NCBI RefSeq assembly: GCF_001721045.1
Contig: NZ_MDER01000031.1
Span: 1 to 64,000 of the forward strand
Reading direction: 5' to 3'
From: Paenibacillus nuruki
GTDB taxonomy: Bacteria; Bacillota; Bacilli; Paenibacillales; Paenibacillaceae
DNA length: 64,000 nt
A program made the position numbers and the translations under genes. Of the stretch, positions 1-8,863 are shown piece by piece. The notes beneath the pieces are model-generated. The model ran no database searches and was not told the origin of the DNA. It saw only the letters and a program-made list of their open reading frames with translations. Positions within the stretch are counted from its first letter, which is position 1, and every line of letters begins with the position of its first letter.

Positions 1-190
1 CGTTGTTGCTACTGGCTCTGGCGTCGGTGTTGTCGTCTGTGCTGGTGTCGGCGTTGTTGCTACCGGCTCTGGCGTCGGTGTTGTCGTCTGCACTGGTGCT
101 GGTGTCGGCGTTGTTGCTACTGGCTCTGGTGTTGGTGTTGTTACTACCGGCGTTGGTGTTGGTGTAGTCTGCGCTGGCACTGGTGTTGGC
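1..190. repeat. In-frame tandem repeats coding a Thr-Pro linker
   Basis: Imperfect direct repeats begin at 1, 52 and 109 (units of about 51 and 57 bp, each starting CGTTGTTGCTAC or CGTTGTTGCTACC). Read on the minus strand they encode the Thr/Pro/Glu/Val/Ala tail of the partial gene. Unit lengths are multiples of three, so the frame is kept. Such repeats can change copy number by slippage or recombination. Confidence 0.8.
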
Positions 191-840
191 GTCTGTCCTG
201 TAACATTACCTACTGTGGTTAATACGGGCTTAACCATCGTTGCAGGCGGCGCATATATACCTGTTTTAATGATAGAAGGATCTGCTTTAGGTTTGGCACC
301 TTGGTCTGCTACAGGATTCAATTGTCCGTAGACCGCTTCTACATATTTATCATATGCATTTTTGCTAATTTCCATTTTCATCTGATGCACTTTAGAAGTC
401 AGCGTCATTTTATCTTCAGTGGAATCCACTTTGAATCCTTTGTTAAACAAATTCTTCATCGTTTCGTCCATATTTTCTTTAGTCAGTGCCATTCCGTTTT
501 GAGCACCTAATTGGTAAAAGCTATTATTGGATAAAGCTTCATGAACTTGTTTGTGTATTTCTTGTTTACGCTCTTGTTGGTTATCAAAAAGTTCATCCAA
601 TTCTTTATCTTTTGTTTCTTTTTGGTGTAATTCTTTTTTGTATTCTTTGTTACTTTCTATCTTTTGCTCTGCTGGCGTTTTATCCGGGCGATTGTTATCT
701 GTTGTTGTAGCAGAATTAGTAGTAACAGGGCTTTTCACAGTGCTAGCTGTAGCTCTAGTTGTAGAATCATTAGAGGACGAGGAGTAGTATGAATTCTGGC
801 TAGCCGTCGAAGAGTAACTCGCATTAGATGTAATATTCAT
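1..840 (-). CDS. Partial Ser/Thr/Pro-rich protein of unknown function (paralog of next gene)
   Basis: I do not recognise this family. The 3' end lies beyond the left edge, leaving 280 codons. ATG at 840 has AAGGAGA about 8 nt upstream. There is no signal peptide or membrane segment. The first ~50 residues are Ser/Thr/Asn-rich; residues ~55-105 are dense in Lys, Glu and Gln and look helical; a more ordered block ends in a Tyr-x-x-Tyr-Val-x-x-Val-Tyr-Gly motif. A tail of Thr-Pro-Thr-Pro-Glu-Pro-Val-Ala-Thr-Thr repeats follows and runs off the window. The neighbour at 1103-2008 has the same architecture, so the two are tandem duplicates. The Pro/Thr tail resembles linkers of surface or secreted proteins, but no export signal is visible. 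Confidence 0.75.
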   Translation of the reverse strand, partial: MNITSNASYSSTASQNSYYSSSSNDSTTRATASTVKSPVTTNSATTTDNNRPDKTPAEQKIESNKEYKKELHQKETKDKELDELFDNQQERKQEIHKQVHEALSNNSFYQLGAQNGMALTKENMDETMKNLFNKGFKVDSTEDKMTLTSKVHQMKMEISKNAYDKYVEAVYGQLNPVADQGAKPKADPSIIKTGIYAPPATMVKPVLTTVGNVTGQTPTPVPAQTTPTPTPVVTTPTPEPVATTPTPAPVQTTTPTPEPVATTPTPAQTTTPTPEPVATT

Positions 841-1050
841 AAGGCAGTCTCCTTCACATATTGATATTTATTAACCAGCGAGCGGCGAGTATCTTCTTTC
901 CATTCCAAAAACATAATAGTAATATTTATCCAAATTAGTATAGTAATAATTTACTGTTTAACGACTTAGTTAGCAAGGGTAATTTGAACTATAATTTTTA
1001 AAAAATTCCATAATTTGTAATCGAATTTTGTCGAATATTAACCGTTCTAC

Positions 1051-1094
1051 AAAAAAAGATCTTATTCGACATGACTATTCGAATAAGATCTTTT
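1051..1094 (-). terminator. Intrinsic terminator
   Basis: A 16-bp perfect inverted repeat (1054-1069 with 1079-1094; core AAGATCTTATTCGA) has a 9-nt loop and, read on the minus strand, is followed by a T-run. It lies just after the stop codon of the gene at 1103-2008 and separates it from its paralog. Confidence 0.85.
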
Positions 1095-1102
1095 ACATTA
1101 TT

Positions 1103-2008
1103 TTATTTCACTAATCCACCAGGCAAAATAGCTCCAATGGTATTTCCATTGTTAGTGGACGATGAAGGACCTGATGATGTTGTATGACTTCCAGACGATC
1201 CGTTTGCGGAAGTACTAGAATGACTGTTATTAGAACTGTTGGTGGTTCCCGTTGTAGAACTATTGTTGTTATTGGTTACAGGTGTTGGATCTGAGGAAGA
1301 AGCAGGATCTGGTGTAACTGTGCTGTTGGTAGTAGTTGATGAAGTGGATTGAGAAGTTGAGTGTTCGGTCTGTGTTGTCGGTGAAGGAGATGAATGACTT
1401 GGTTCGGATGGTGTTGATGTAGCTTTAGTTTCGGCTACCGAGTTCTCTGGATAGACAGGAGCAGGCGAATCTTCGATATCGGTATACGCTTCTGCTATTT
1501 CTTTGCCGTATACTGTTTTGACATATTGATTATACGATTCTTTGCTAATCTCGAGCTTGAGTTGATGGAGTTGAGAGCTAATCGTTAATTTTTGCTCATC
1601 GGTTTCTATTTGAAAACCTTTGGCAACAAGATGTTTGACCGTATCTTCATAATTGTCTTTATTCAATGCTAGCTGATTATCAATGCCGATCTGTGCAATC
1701 CCCTGATTGGCTAACATCTCATAAGCCATTTTGTTGATTTCTTCTTGTTTCTTTTGTTGCTTTTCAAAAAATTGATCAGCTTCCTGTTTTTTTAATTCTT
1801 TTTGCTGATCTTCTTTTTTGTATTGCTTGGTTTCTTCTAATTGCTGTTCTTGGAGACTTTTTTCACTGGTTGGTAAGGCTGTGGTTTTGACATCATGATC
1901 TGTTTTGGATAACGATCCAGAGGGTTTGTTAACCGAGTCTTGGCTAGCTGATGCGTTGTATCCGGGATTACTAGCTCCCGCATAGCCTGTAGATGAAGAA
2001 ATGTTCAT
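1103..2008 (-). CDS. Ser/Thr-rich low-complexity protein of unknown function
   Basis: Unrecognised family, 301 residues. I place the start at ATG 2008 (protein begins MNISSS) because AGGAG sits 7 nt upstream and because the paralog at 1-840 starts the same way; a longer reading frame upstream lacks support. Architecture: Ser/Asn-rich start, a Lys/Glu/Gln-rich helical segment at ~50-100, a conserved middle block including an Ala-Lys-Gly-Phe motif and a Tyr-Val-Lys-Thr-Val-Tyr-Gly end, then a ~120-residue tail almost wholly Ser, Thr, Asn, Gly and Pro. No signal peptide or transmembrane segment. The tail has diverged from the Thr-Pro repeats of its neighbour while the middle is conserved, suggesting the middle is the functional part. 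It has its own terminator. Confidence 0.75.
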   Translation of the reverse strand: MNISSSTGYAGASNPGYNASASQDSVNKPSGSLSKTDHDVKTTALPTSEKSLQEQQLEETKQYKKEDQQKELKKQEADQFFEKQQKKQEEINKMAYEMLANQGIAQIGIDNQLALNKDNYEDTVKHLVAKGFQIETDEQKLTISSQLHQLKLEISKESYNQYVKTVYGKEIAEAYTDIEDSPAPVYPENSVAETKATSTPSEPSHSSPSPTTQTEHSTSQSTSSTTTNSTVTPDPASSSDPTPVTNNNNSSTTGTTNSSNNSHSSTSANGSSGSHTTSSGPSSSTNNGNTIGAILPGGLVK

Positions 2009-2122
2009 AATTCGTACTCCTTTTTTTGAAATAATTCCCTTTTTTATCAAGTTAGTTAGCATTATTAATAGTTCAAATTTACTATTGATTACACTTTTCG
2101 ACAAGGGTATTAAGACCCAAAC

Positions 2123-2160
2123 ACAAAAAAGATACCTTCCTTTTGGAAAGTATCTTTTTG
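2123..2160 (-). terminator. Intrinsic terminator of the hybrid kinase gene
   Basis: Inverted repeat AAAAAGATAC-CTT / AAAGTATCTTTTT around a short loop directly after the kinase stop at 2169, ending in a T-run in the minus direction. Confidence 0.8.
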
Positions 2161-2168
2161 GATTCTAT

Positions 2169-5024
2169 TTATGTTGTAAAATAATCATTCTGCGTTTTGC
2201 CTAGCCAATGCTCGATACGAAGCAATACTTGTTGCATTTCCAGTGGCTTACTCATGTAATCTGAAGCTCCGGCTTGAATTGCTTTTTCACGATCTTCTTT
2301 CATTGCTTTGGCAGTGAGTACAATAATCGGCACCTGCGCATATCCATACAGATTACGAATCGTACGCATCGTCTCATACCCATCTAATTGTGGCATCATA
2401 ATATCCATCAGAATGAGATCTATATCCTGTGTCATATGCAAAATTTCCAGAGCATCTCGACCATTTTGGGAAATCAGGATATTAACACTATGACGCTCTA
2501 ACAGACTTGTTAAAGCATACACATTCCGAATATCATCATCAACGATTAGAATTTTCTTACCATCTAGACCTTCATATTGTTCTGTATTGAGATCATTTGG
2601 AATCAGGTTAATCGTATTTTCATTATCGTGCAAAGCTAAGCGGTCTGTTTCAGCATACGATGCAGCTAGACGTGCTGACTGAATCGGTAGATTGAGATCC
2701 GAATCAGTATCCATAACATTCAGCGACTCTTTTTCAAAAAAGACGGTGTGACTGATCGGCTCTGCTACTGTAAACAATTCACTCTCATCATTAGGATCCG
2801 ACTCCAAACAAGGAATATAGAACGTAAAGGTACTACCTTCACCCACCTGACTTTCCAATGTAATCTCTCCGCCTAACAAATGAGCCAATTGTGAGGAAAT
2901 CGACAATCCTAATCCTGTACCACCATATTTGCGAGCGGTAGCTCCATCAGCTTGTCTAAAGGCTTCAAAGATTAAGCGACTATTTTCAGGTGAAATGCCT
3001 ATACCTGTATCACGAACAACAAAAGCAATCATTGGTTGATCGGATTGATATTCCTGCGTCTGTACACGATCTAACTTCTCAATCGTTAACGTGACACCGC
3101 CCACTTCAGTAAATTTGAAAGCATTGGATAATAAGTTACGAAGCACTTGCTGTAGACGCATATCATCGGAGTAGATCAGATCAGGCACATTATCTTTCAC
3201 ATCAATATCGAAGTAAAGATCACGTAATGCCGCACCTTCTTTGAAATAACGCTCCATTTGTTCAGGAATCGCTTGGGTGCTGACTGGATCGATCTCAATA
3301 TGCATTTTACCGGCTTCCACTTTGGATAGATCAAGAATATCGTTGATCAGATTAAGCAAGTCTTTACCTGAATGATGAATAATCGAAGCATATTCTTGCT
3401 CTTTCTCTGTTAACGTATTCGCGCTATTTTCAGACAGAATTTGTGAAAGAATTAGCATACTATTAAGCGGTGTACGTAATTCATGAGACATATTTGCCAG
3501 GAATTCTGATTTGTACCGTGAGCTCACTTGTAGCTGTTGTGCATATTTATCCAGTTCAATCGCTGTGCTTTCCGCAGCCATCTTACCTTGTTCCAAACGT
3601 TCATTCAGCATCTGTAATTCTTCAGTCTGCATATGCAGTTCATCTGCTTGGGTCTGAAGTTCTTCGGATTGGACTTGTAATTCTTCTGATTGAACTTGTA
3701 GTTCATAGTTCATATTCTGAGAATCATGATACATCTGCTCAATCTTTTTACGAATCAATAATGAATTCATCGTTACTGCAAAAATATTGAGTAAATGTTC
3801 AAATAAATCGGATTGTTCGATCGTCATTGGCTCGATAAAAGCAATTTCAACAACTGCTAGTACTTTACCTTCAAACATAATCGGAGCCGCTACTAAAGCT
3901 TTGGCTTCGGTACTACCCAGACCTGAATTAATCTGAACATAACCTTTAGGAAGCGGACTGTACGTTAACATTCTTTTCTCAACAATACATTGCCCTGCTA
4001 ATCCTTCGCCTTCTGTAATATAAGCTGCACCTAATTCAATATCTGTATGATGTGCGGCAAATGAAGCTGTTTTGACCCAGCCTTCTTCTTCATTTTCGCT
4101 ATCATAATAGACCACTCCATATGAAGCATCAAACCATTTATTCATTTTGGTTAGTAATGCAGAAGATAGCGATTCTATACGATCAGATTCTTGAAAACGA
4201 GTTGATGCAATCGCAATCTGGTCTTTGATCCAATTCTCATGCTGGACATGATCCAATAATTGATTGGTCGCTGTACCCAGTTCTGCAATCTCATCACGGG
4301 TACGAATAGTGATCCGTTTGTTCAGATCGCCACCTTCACCAATATCATGAATCGTATCGGTGACATCGCGTAATGTTCGTACAATCTGGCGAGCAATCAC
4401 CCATGCTGTTATCAACGATACAATCGCAACTACAATCCACAAGGTCACCATCGCTACAAATAAACGTTGATTGCTAGCAGCAATACTTTCAATACGTGCA
4501 TCTGTGAGTGCTTTTTCAGTGACTCGAAAAGCTTCTAACTCACTACGTAATCGATCAATCTGTTGCTTACCCGGATCGACTTTGAAAAATTGCGTAATTC
4601 CAGCTTCATCGTTATTACGTCTCATCTGTAGAACAGGATCGCCAGCATCTTCAATCCATTTCTCTATACCTGACTTGATCGTTGTCAAATTGCTACGTTG
4701 CAATTCGTTATCTTCCACTAGAGTGACTAACTTGTTATAATCAGATTCCCATTGCAGAACCCCATTATTGTAGGGATCAAGATAACTATCATCACCAGTC
4801 AAAGCAAAGCCGCGCTGTCCTGTCTCCATATCAAGCACATGCTTTTCGATCAGATTGGTTAAGTTATGAACTTCCAGATCATGATCATTTATATATCTAT
4901 TTTCCTGTTCTAATTGATTCACACGTCCAGACATCATCAATAACACAACGCCTACGCATAAAATAATCACAACATACCCAGAAATAATTTTGGTGCGAAT
5001 ACTCCAATTTGCACGCTTGGGCAA
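2169..5024 (-). CDS. Hybrid sensor histidine kinase (CHASE3-HAMP-GAF-HisKA-HATPase-REC)
   Basis: Membrane sensor kinase with a fused receiver, about 951 residues. Order: N-terminal membrane segment (~15-38); a CHASE3-type extracellular region with Glu-Thr-Gly-Gln-Arg-Gly-Phe; second membrane segment near 190-210; HAMP; a GAF domain (~275-425); a coiled coil of repeated Glu-Leu-Gln-x-Gln-Ser/Thr-Glu heptads; HisKA with His514 in MSHELRTPLN; HATPase with N box NLLSNAFKFT and G boxes DTGIGIS and GGTGLGLS; and a C-terminal receiver with phospho-acceptor Asp874 in LILMDIMMPQLDG. There is no Hpt domain, so phosphate must pass to another protein. Start choice: GGAGG lies 8 nt before TTG 5024; a TTG 15 nt further upstream would overlap that site. 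It is monocistronic. The signal is unknown; the family is often linked to stress or developmental control. Confidence 0.9.
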   Translation of the reverse strand: MPKRANWSIRTKIISGYVVIILCVGVVLLMMSGRVNQLEQENRYINDHDLEVHNLTNLIEKHVLDMETGQRGFALTGDDSYLDPYNNGVLQWESDYNKLVTLVEDNELQRSNLTTIKSGIEKWIEDAGDPVLQMRRNNDEAGITQFFKVDPGKQQIDRLRSELEAFRVTEKALTDARIESIAASNQRLFVAMVTLWIVVAIVSLITAWVIARQIVRTLRDVTDTIHDIGEGGDLNKRITIRTRDEIAELGTATNQLLDHVQHENWIKDQIAIASTRFQESDRIESLSSALLTKMNKWFDASYGVVYYDSENEEEGWVKTASFAAHHTDIELGAAYITEGEGLAGQCIVEKRMLTYSPLPKGYVQINSGLGSTEAKALVAAPIMFEGKVLAVVEIAFIEPMTIEQSDLFEHLLNIFAVTMNSLLIRKKIEQMYHDSQNMNYELQVQSEELQVQSEELQTQADELHMQTEELQMLNERLEQGKMAAESTAIELDKYAQQLQVSSRYKSEFLANMSHELRTPLNSMLILSQILSENSANTLTEKEQEYASIIHHSGKDLLNLINDILDLSKVEAGKMHIEIDPVSTQAIPEQMERYFKEGAALRDLYFDIDVKDNVPDLIYSDDMRLQQVLRNLLSNAFKFTEVGGVTLTIEKLDRVQTQEYQSDQPMIAFVVRDTGIGISPENSRLIFEAFRQADGATARKYGGTGLGLSISSQLAHLLGGEITLESQVGEGSTFTFYIPCLESDPNDESELFTVAEPISHTVFFEKESLNVMDTDSDLNLPIQSARLAASYAETDRLALHDNENTINLIPNDLNTEQYEGLDGKKILIVDDDIRNVYALTSLLERHSVNILISQNGRDALEILHMTQDIDLILMDIMMPQLDGYETMRTIRNLYGYAQVPIIVLTAKAMKEDREKAIQAGASDYMSKPLEMQQVLLRIEHWLGKTQNDYFTT

Positions 5025-5157
5025 CCGTAAAACCTCCAATACCTACTTCATATTCCGCAATCTAATCGGTTCTCGCTTCATTATTTTACTGCAAACTTTA
5101 ATGAAAAGGAATCTATTTCTTGCATATGCAATTATTTTTTATTATCGGCTTTCTAAA

Positions 5158-6732
5158 TTAGATCAATGAACGCAAATTCATCTTTGATCGATATTCTTGA
5201 GGCGTGATTCCTTCGAGCTCACGGAATACTTTGGAGAAGTGTCGACTGCTCTCGAATCCGACCTGTTGACTGATTTCGTTTAATCGACAAGAGCTCTCGA
5301 TCAGCAACAATTTTGCTTTGGCAATACGTACTTTTTTCAGATAAACGACAAAGCTTTCTCCGGTATAAGCTTTGAATGCTTCACTAAAATAAGAATAATT
5401 CAGCGACACATGATTGCTTACAATCGCCATATTTAGTGGACGATCATAATGCGCATGAATAAATTGGACGGCTTCTTTGAGATGTTGAGGTTGAGTATGG
5501 ATTAAACGTAATTGCCGGATATAATCATCCAGACAGATCAATACATTTTCCAAATCGTGAAAATAATCCTGAAAGTAACGATAATGATTCAGGTTGCCTA
5601 CACGCCGATAAAGACGCAATACTTCAACTGAAGCTTCTCCATAATGTCGGAAAATCTCATCTAAGACTTGCTCATTGATCTGCTGAGCTACTTGTTCAAT
5701 ATAAGCTAAAGGAAGATAGATAAGTTCATGAATCCGAAAAATCTGGTACAGTCGTTGCTCAATCTCTGGATCACGATCACTCCCCAGCGTATTACCTAAC
5801 AAACGGATCTCTTCTTCAGGAACACTCCATGTCGAAAAAGTCTGCTGAATCAATGAATAACGGATCAAATAAACACCGGGATGAAGAAATCCATAATTAA
5901 GTGCCTGACAGGCTTGATCATAATAATGAGGAATATGTTGCAATAGACTGCCTTGTTTACTTACACCGATCAATAATCCTTCCACTTCCCGTTGCGCGGC
6001 AAGTTCAGCCAATTGTTCTAACGCATGTACTTCAGTGGTTGGAATCATCCAGACTAAGCGATCTTCACGATCATATAACTGGGCAACATACTGAATGGAT
6101 GAACTGGAGCACAATCGACTGACCAGTACACCTAGCTCCTCTCGAGAAATAGAGGTACCTTCTTTATTTTTATACTGAAATACACATACAAGATAATGCT
6201 CTGGTAATACAAGCCCCTCTGCTACTTCAGAAAGAAGAGTTAGATCATTTTCAGAGGTGTACAACAGACGTTGTAATCGTTCTTGATCTTTTTGCAAATG
6301 ATACTGTTCCACTTCAGCCAGACGAAGAGACACTAGATCACGCTTCTCTAACTCTTCTTCCAGTCGGTGCAACGCATCAAATAAGTCTTCACGCCGAATC
6401 GGCTTCAGTAAATATTCGCTAACCTGATACCGAATAGCGGCTTTGGCATACTCAAAATCATCATATCCACTCAGTACAATAACATACGGTTGAGTCGCTA
6501 CAATCGATCTATCCAGACCACGCATTTGTTCCAAAAATTGCACACCATCCATAACAGGCATCCGAATATCAGTAATCACAATATCAATAGACATCTGCAT
6601 CACTTTATCCAATGCTTCTTGACCCTGACGGGCATGAATACACTCATAGTGGTTAGGGAACTCCCGTTCAATCATCACTTGTAGTCCTTGTCTAATATTC
6701 CGTTCGTCATCTACGATTAATAGCTGTATCAT
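5158..6732 (-). CDS. YesN-type response regulator (REC + AraC HTH)
   Basis: DNA-binding partner of the kinase encoded just upstream. The 524-residue protein has an N-terminal receiver with acidic pair VDDE at ~8-11, acceptor Asp55 in VITDIRMPVMDG and a Lys in YLLKPI; a long poorly conserved middle region; and two AraC-type helix-turn-helix motifs at the C-terminus ending in GITPQEYRSKM. The start ATG follows AGGAGGAGAATCATAAT and lies 1 nt after the kinase stop, so the two are translationally coupled. By position it most likely controls the carbohydrate importer at 8.9-12.8 kb; this is inference from the common LytS/YesN-next-to-importer arrangement. Confidence 0.92.
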   Translation of the reverse strand: MIQLLIVDDERNIRQGLQVMIEREFPNHYECIHARQGQEALDKVMQMSIDIVITDIRMPVMDGVQFLEQMRGLDRSIVATQPYVIVLSGYDDFEYAKAAIRYQVSEYLLKPIRREDLFDALHRLEEELEKRDLVSLRLAEVEQYHLQKDQERLQRLLYTSENDLTLLSEVAEGLVLPEHYLVCVFQYKNKEGTSISREELGVLVSRLCSSSSIQYVAQLYDREDRLVWMIPTTEVHALEQLAELAAQREVEGLLIGVSKQGSLLQHIPHYYDQACQALNYGFLHPGVYLIRYSLIQQTFSTWSVPEEEIRLLGNTLGSDRDPEIEQRLYQIFRIHELIYLPLAYIEQVAQQINEQVLDEIFRHYGEASVEVLRLYRRVGNLNHYRYFQDYFHDLENVLICLDDYIRQLRLIHTQPQHLKEAVQFIHAHYDRPLNMAIVSNHVSLNYSYFSEAFKAYTGESFVVYLKKVRIAKAKLLLIESSCRLNEISQQVGFESSRHFSKVFRELEGITPQEYRSKMNLRSLI

Positions 6733-6733
6733 A

Positions 6734-8659
6734 TTATGATTCTCCTCCTGTCAGCAGTACTTTGGGAAATCGTAAAGTGACTCTTGTCCCTTCCCCTATC
6801 GTACTTGTAATCTGTAATCCATAATCTTCTCCATAAAATAAAGCCAGTCGTCTCTGAACATTGCGAAGACCAATTCCGCCTTTGCGTGATTGCTGTTCTT
6901 TGGGCGCATTGGTTGGATAACTGTTGCTAATATGATGATGGTCCGGTTCATCTGGAACATAGATCCATTGTTGCAACGCTTCTAATTGTGGAGCATCCAT
7001 GCCACTACCATTATCTTGAACAATCACTGTAATGACTCGATCAGGTGTGGCAGCGACTTCGATCAATAAGCAACGTTCCATATCCTCTTCTTCATTCCAT
7101 GCATGTTTGAATGCATTTTCGACTAATGGTTGTAACGACATCTTTAAGATTTCCAGTTCTAATAAGGGTTCTGGAATATTTAATTCCAATCGTACCGGTT
7201 CTTCAAATCGTATATTCATCACTTCGATATAATTGCGAATATGCCGTACTTCTTCACTCAATTTCACGTATTCACCTGACCATTTGAAGTTATAGCGCAT
7301 CATACCACCAAGAGAGGTTAACGCATCTGAGATTTGGCGTTGATCTTCAATTTCAGCTAACATTTTGATATTTTCAAGCGTATTGTACAAAAAATGAGCA
7401 TCAATCTGACTGTACAATGTGCGTAACTCTGCTTCTTTCATTAAGGCTTGCTTACTGACAGCTTGCGCGATTAATTCATTGATTGTGAGAGTCATTCGAT
7501 TGAAATGGTAGGCTAATTCGCCAATCTCTCCGCCGCCATCTACTTCCACTCCATGATGCAATTCGCCACGACGTACCTTTTTCATCGCTGCTGTTAATAA
7601 ACGCAGATTTTTGAGAATAAAGGTATTAGCTAGATACGTAATCAGAGATACCAGCAAAATAAATCCGATATTAAGGAGGACAATTCCGTTACGTGCACGT
7701 CTTGTGTCTTGCAATACTTTTTCTAACGATACAATATGCACCAACTGAGCCCCCAACCGATCAATGCTAGTTGATGTGGCTAAATAAGCGGTTCCTTGGT
7801 ACGTATACCGTATCGAAGATAATTCCTGATCTTCTATAGCTGCCGCATCGGCTTGATAAGAACGAGTCTCATTCTGCTCTGTATGATTAGCTGTTAACCA
7901 TTGTTGTAAAGGAAAGGTATATTGCTGATCTTTACTCGAAGGAGGAATATACCCGCCACCTGCATCCAGTAATAACATTTGCGATTCATCTTCTTGTAAT
8001 GCACCAAATGTACGTGGAGCAAAATTAGCTAACAACATATCAATCTGTACAATACCGGCATGATGCCCTTTTGGGACTTGAATTTCTCGTAAAAGAGAGA
8101 CTTTAGGTGGGTCCAGTTCAGGCACCATAAAGCGAGTCGAACGGGGTAACAAATTCTGGCGTTGTACATACCAACCTTCTCGATCTCCGAGTGTTCGAGC
8201 CAGCTTATACCACGGCTCATCCCAGATCCTTTTCTCTTTAAAAAAAATCGGCCACATTTCATACGTATGATCATTATCGCTATACAATCGCAGATGCAAA
8301 ATAGACGGATTATTGATCCCAATCTGTGCTAGATTAGCATACGAACTGTTATTAAATTCGATCAATTCAGCGGTAGGTGTATCATGATTACTTGCCAGAT
8401 ATTGAATCACTTCCTGATCGGATAACGCTAATTGTGCTGCCCGTTCCATCGTCTCAATCTGTGTAAGCAATACTTGCTTTTCATTTTGCAATGCATCTAT
8501 ACTTTTGAGCCGTGTATCTTGAATATAGGTCTCATTCACTTGATTATAGAAATAAAGGGATACCGCTGTAGTCGGTAATAAAATGACAATAATATATGTG
8601 CCGATTAATCGACTCTGCAAAGAAAGATTATTGATCCAGCGCAAAAAAGGCTGTAGCAT
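6734..8659 (-). CDS. LytS/YesM-type sensor histidine kinase
   Basis: Membrane-bound sensor for an extracellular carbohydrate-type signal (substrate unknown), 641 residues. Membrane segments at ~18-37 and ~325-345 flank a ~280-residue extracytoplasmic sensor region of dCache type; then HAMP, a His_kinase domain with His422 in DAHFLYNTLEN, and an HATPase domain with VENAFKHA, DNGSGMD and GIGLRNVQRRL. Members of this class phosphorylate YesN-type regulators, matching the next gene. GGAGG is 20 nt upstream of the ATG at 8659, unusually far; no better in-frame start is visible between them. Transcription probably begins near 8750, where there is also a cre-like element. Confidence 0.92.
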   Translation of the reverse strand: MLQPFLRWINNLSLQSRLIGTYIIVILLPTTAVSLYFYNQVNETYIQDTRLKSIDALQNEKQVLLTQIETMERAAQLALSDQEVIQYLASNHDTPTAELIEFNNSSYANLAQIGINNPSILHLRLYSDNDHTYEMWPIFFKEKRIWDEPWYKLARTLGDREGWYVQRQNLLPRSTRFMVPELDPPKVSLLREIQVPKGHHAGIVQIDMLLANFAPRTFGALQEDESQMLLLDAGGGYIPPSSKDQQYTFPLQQWLTANHTEQNETRSYQADAAAIEDQELSSIRYTYQGTAYLATSTSIDRLGAQLVHIVSLEKVLQDTRRARNGIVLLNIGFILLVSLITYLANTFILKNLRLLTAAMKKVRRGELHHGVEVDGGGEIGELAYHFNRMTLTINELIAQAVSKQALMKEAELRTLYSQIDAHFLYNTLENIKMLAEIEDQRQISDALTSLGGMMRYNFKWSGEYVKLSEEVRHIRNYIEVMNIRFEEPVRLELNIPEPLLELEILKMSLQPLVENAFKHAWNEEEDMERCLLIEVAATPDRVITVIVQDNGSGMDAPQLEALQQWIYVPDEPDHHHISNSYPTNAPKEQQSRKGGIGLRNVQRRLALFYGEDYGLQITSTIGEGTRVTLRFPKVLLTGGES

Positions 8660-8725
8660 CTGACGAAACGTAAGCTATTCCTCCCTATCCATTGAGCTCC
8701 AAAAATATGTCTCTTTATCAAAAAA

Positions 8726-8739
8726 TGTAAGCGGTTAAA
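8726..8739 (-). promoter_or_regulatory. Candidate cre (CcpA) site before the kinase gene
   Basis: TGTAAGCGGTTAAA (plus strand) matches 13 of 14 positions of the cre consensus TGWNANCGNTNNCA. It lies about 70 nt before the kinase start and close to a possible minus-strand -10 (TACAAT near 8750), a position suited to catabolite repression. Confidence 0.45.
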
Positions 8740-8782
8740 CTATGTATTCTATTGTACCCGAATTGACTGGAAAATTGTGTAG

Positions 8783-8825
8783 AAAAAGGGACTTTCACAG
8801 AAGATGCTCTGCTCAAGTCCCTTGG
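8783..8825 (-). terminator. Terminator after the substrate-binding protein gene
   Basis: AAGGGACTT and AAGTCCCTT form an outer stem with an inner CAGA/TCTG pairing; a T-run follows in the minus direction. It separates the importer genes from the two-component genes downstream, so the latter probably also use their own promoter. Confidence 0.75.
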
Positions 8826-8863
8826 TTTATAATTCTATTCGCTGTTCATGTTGGAAATATAAG

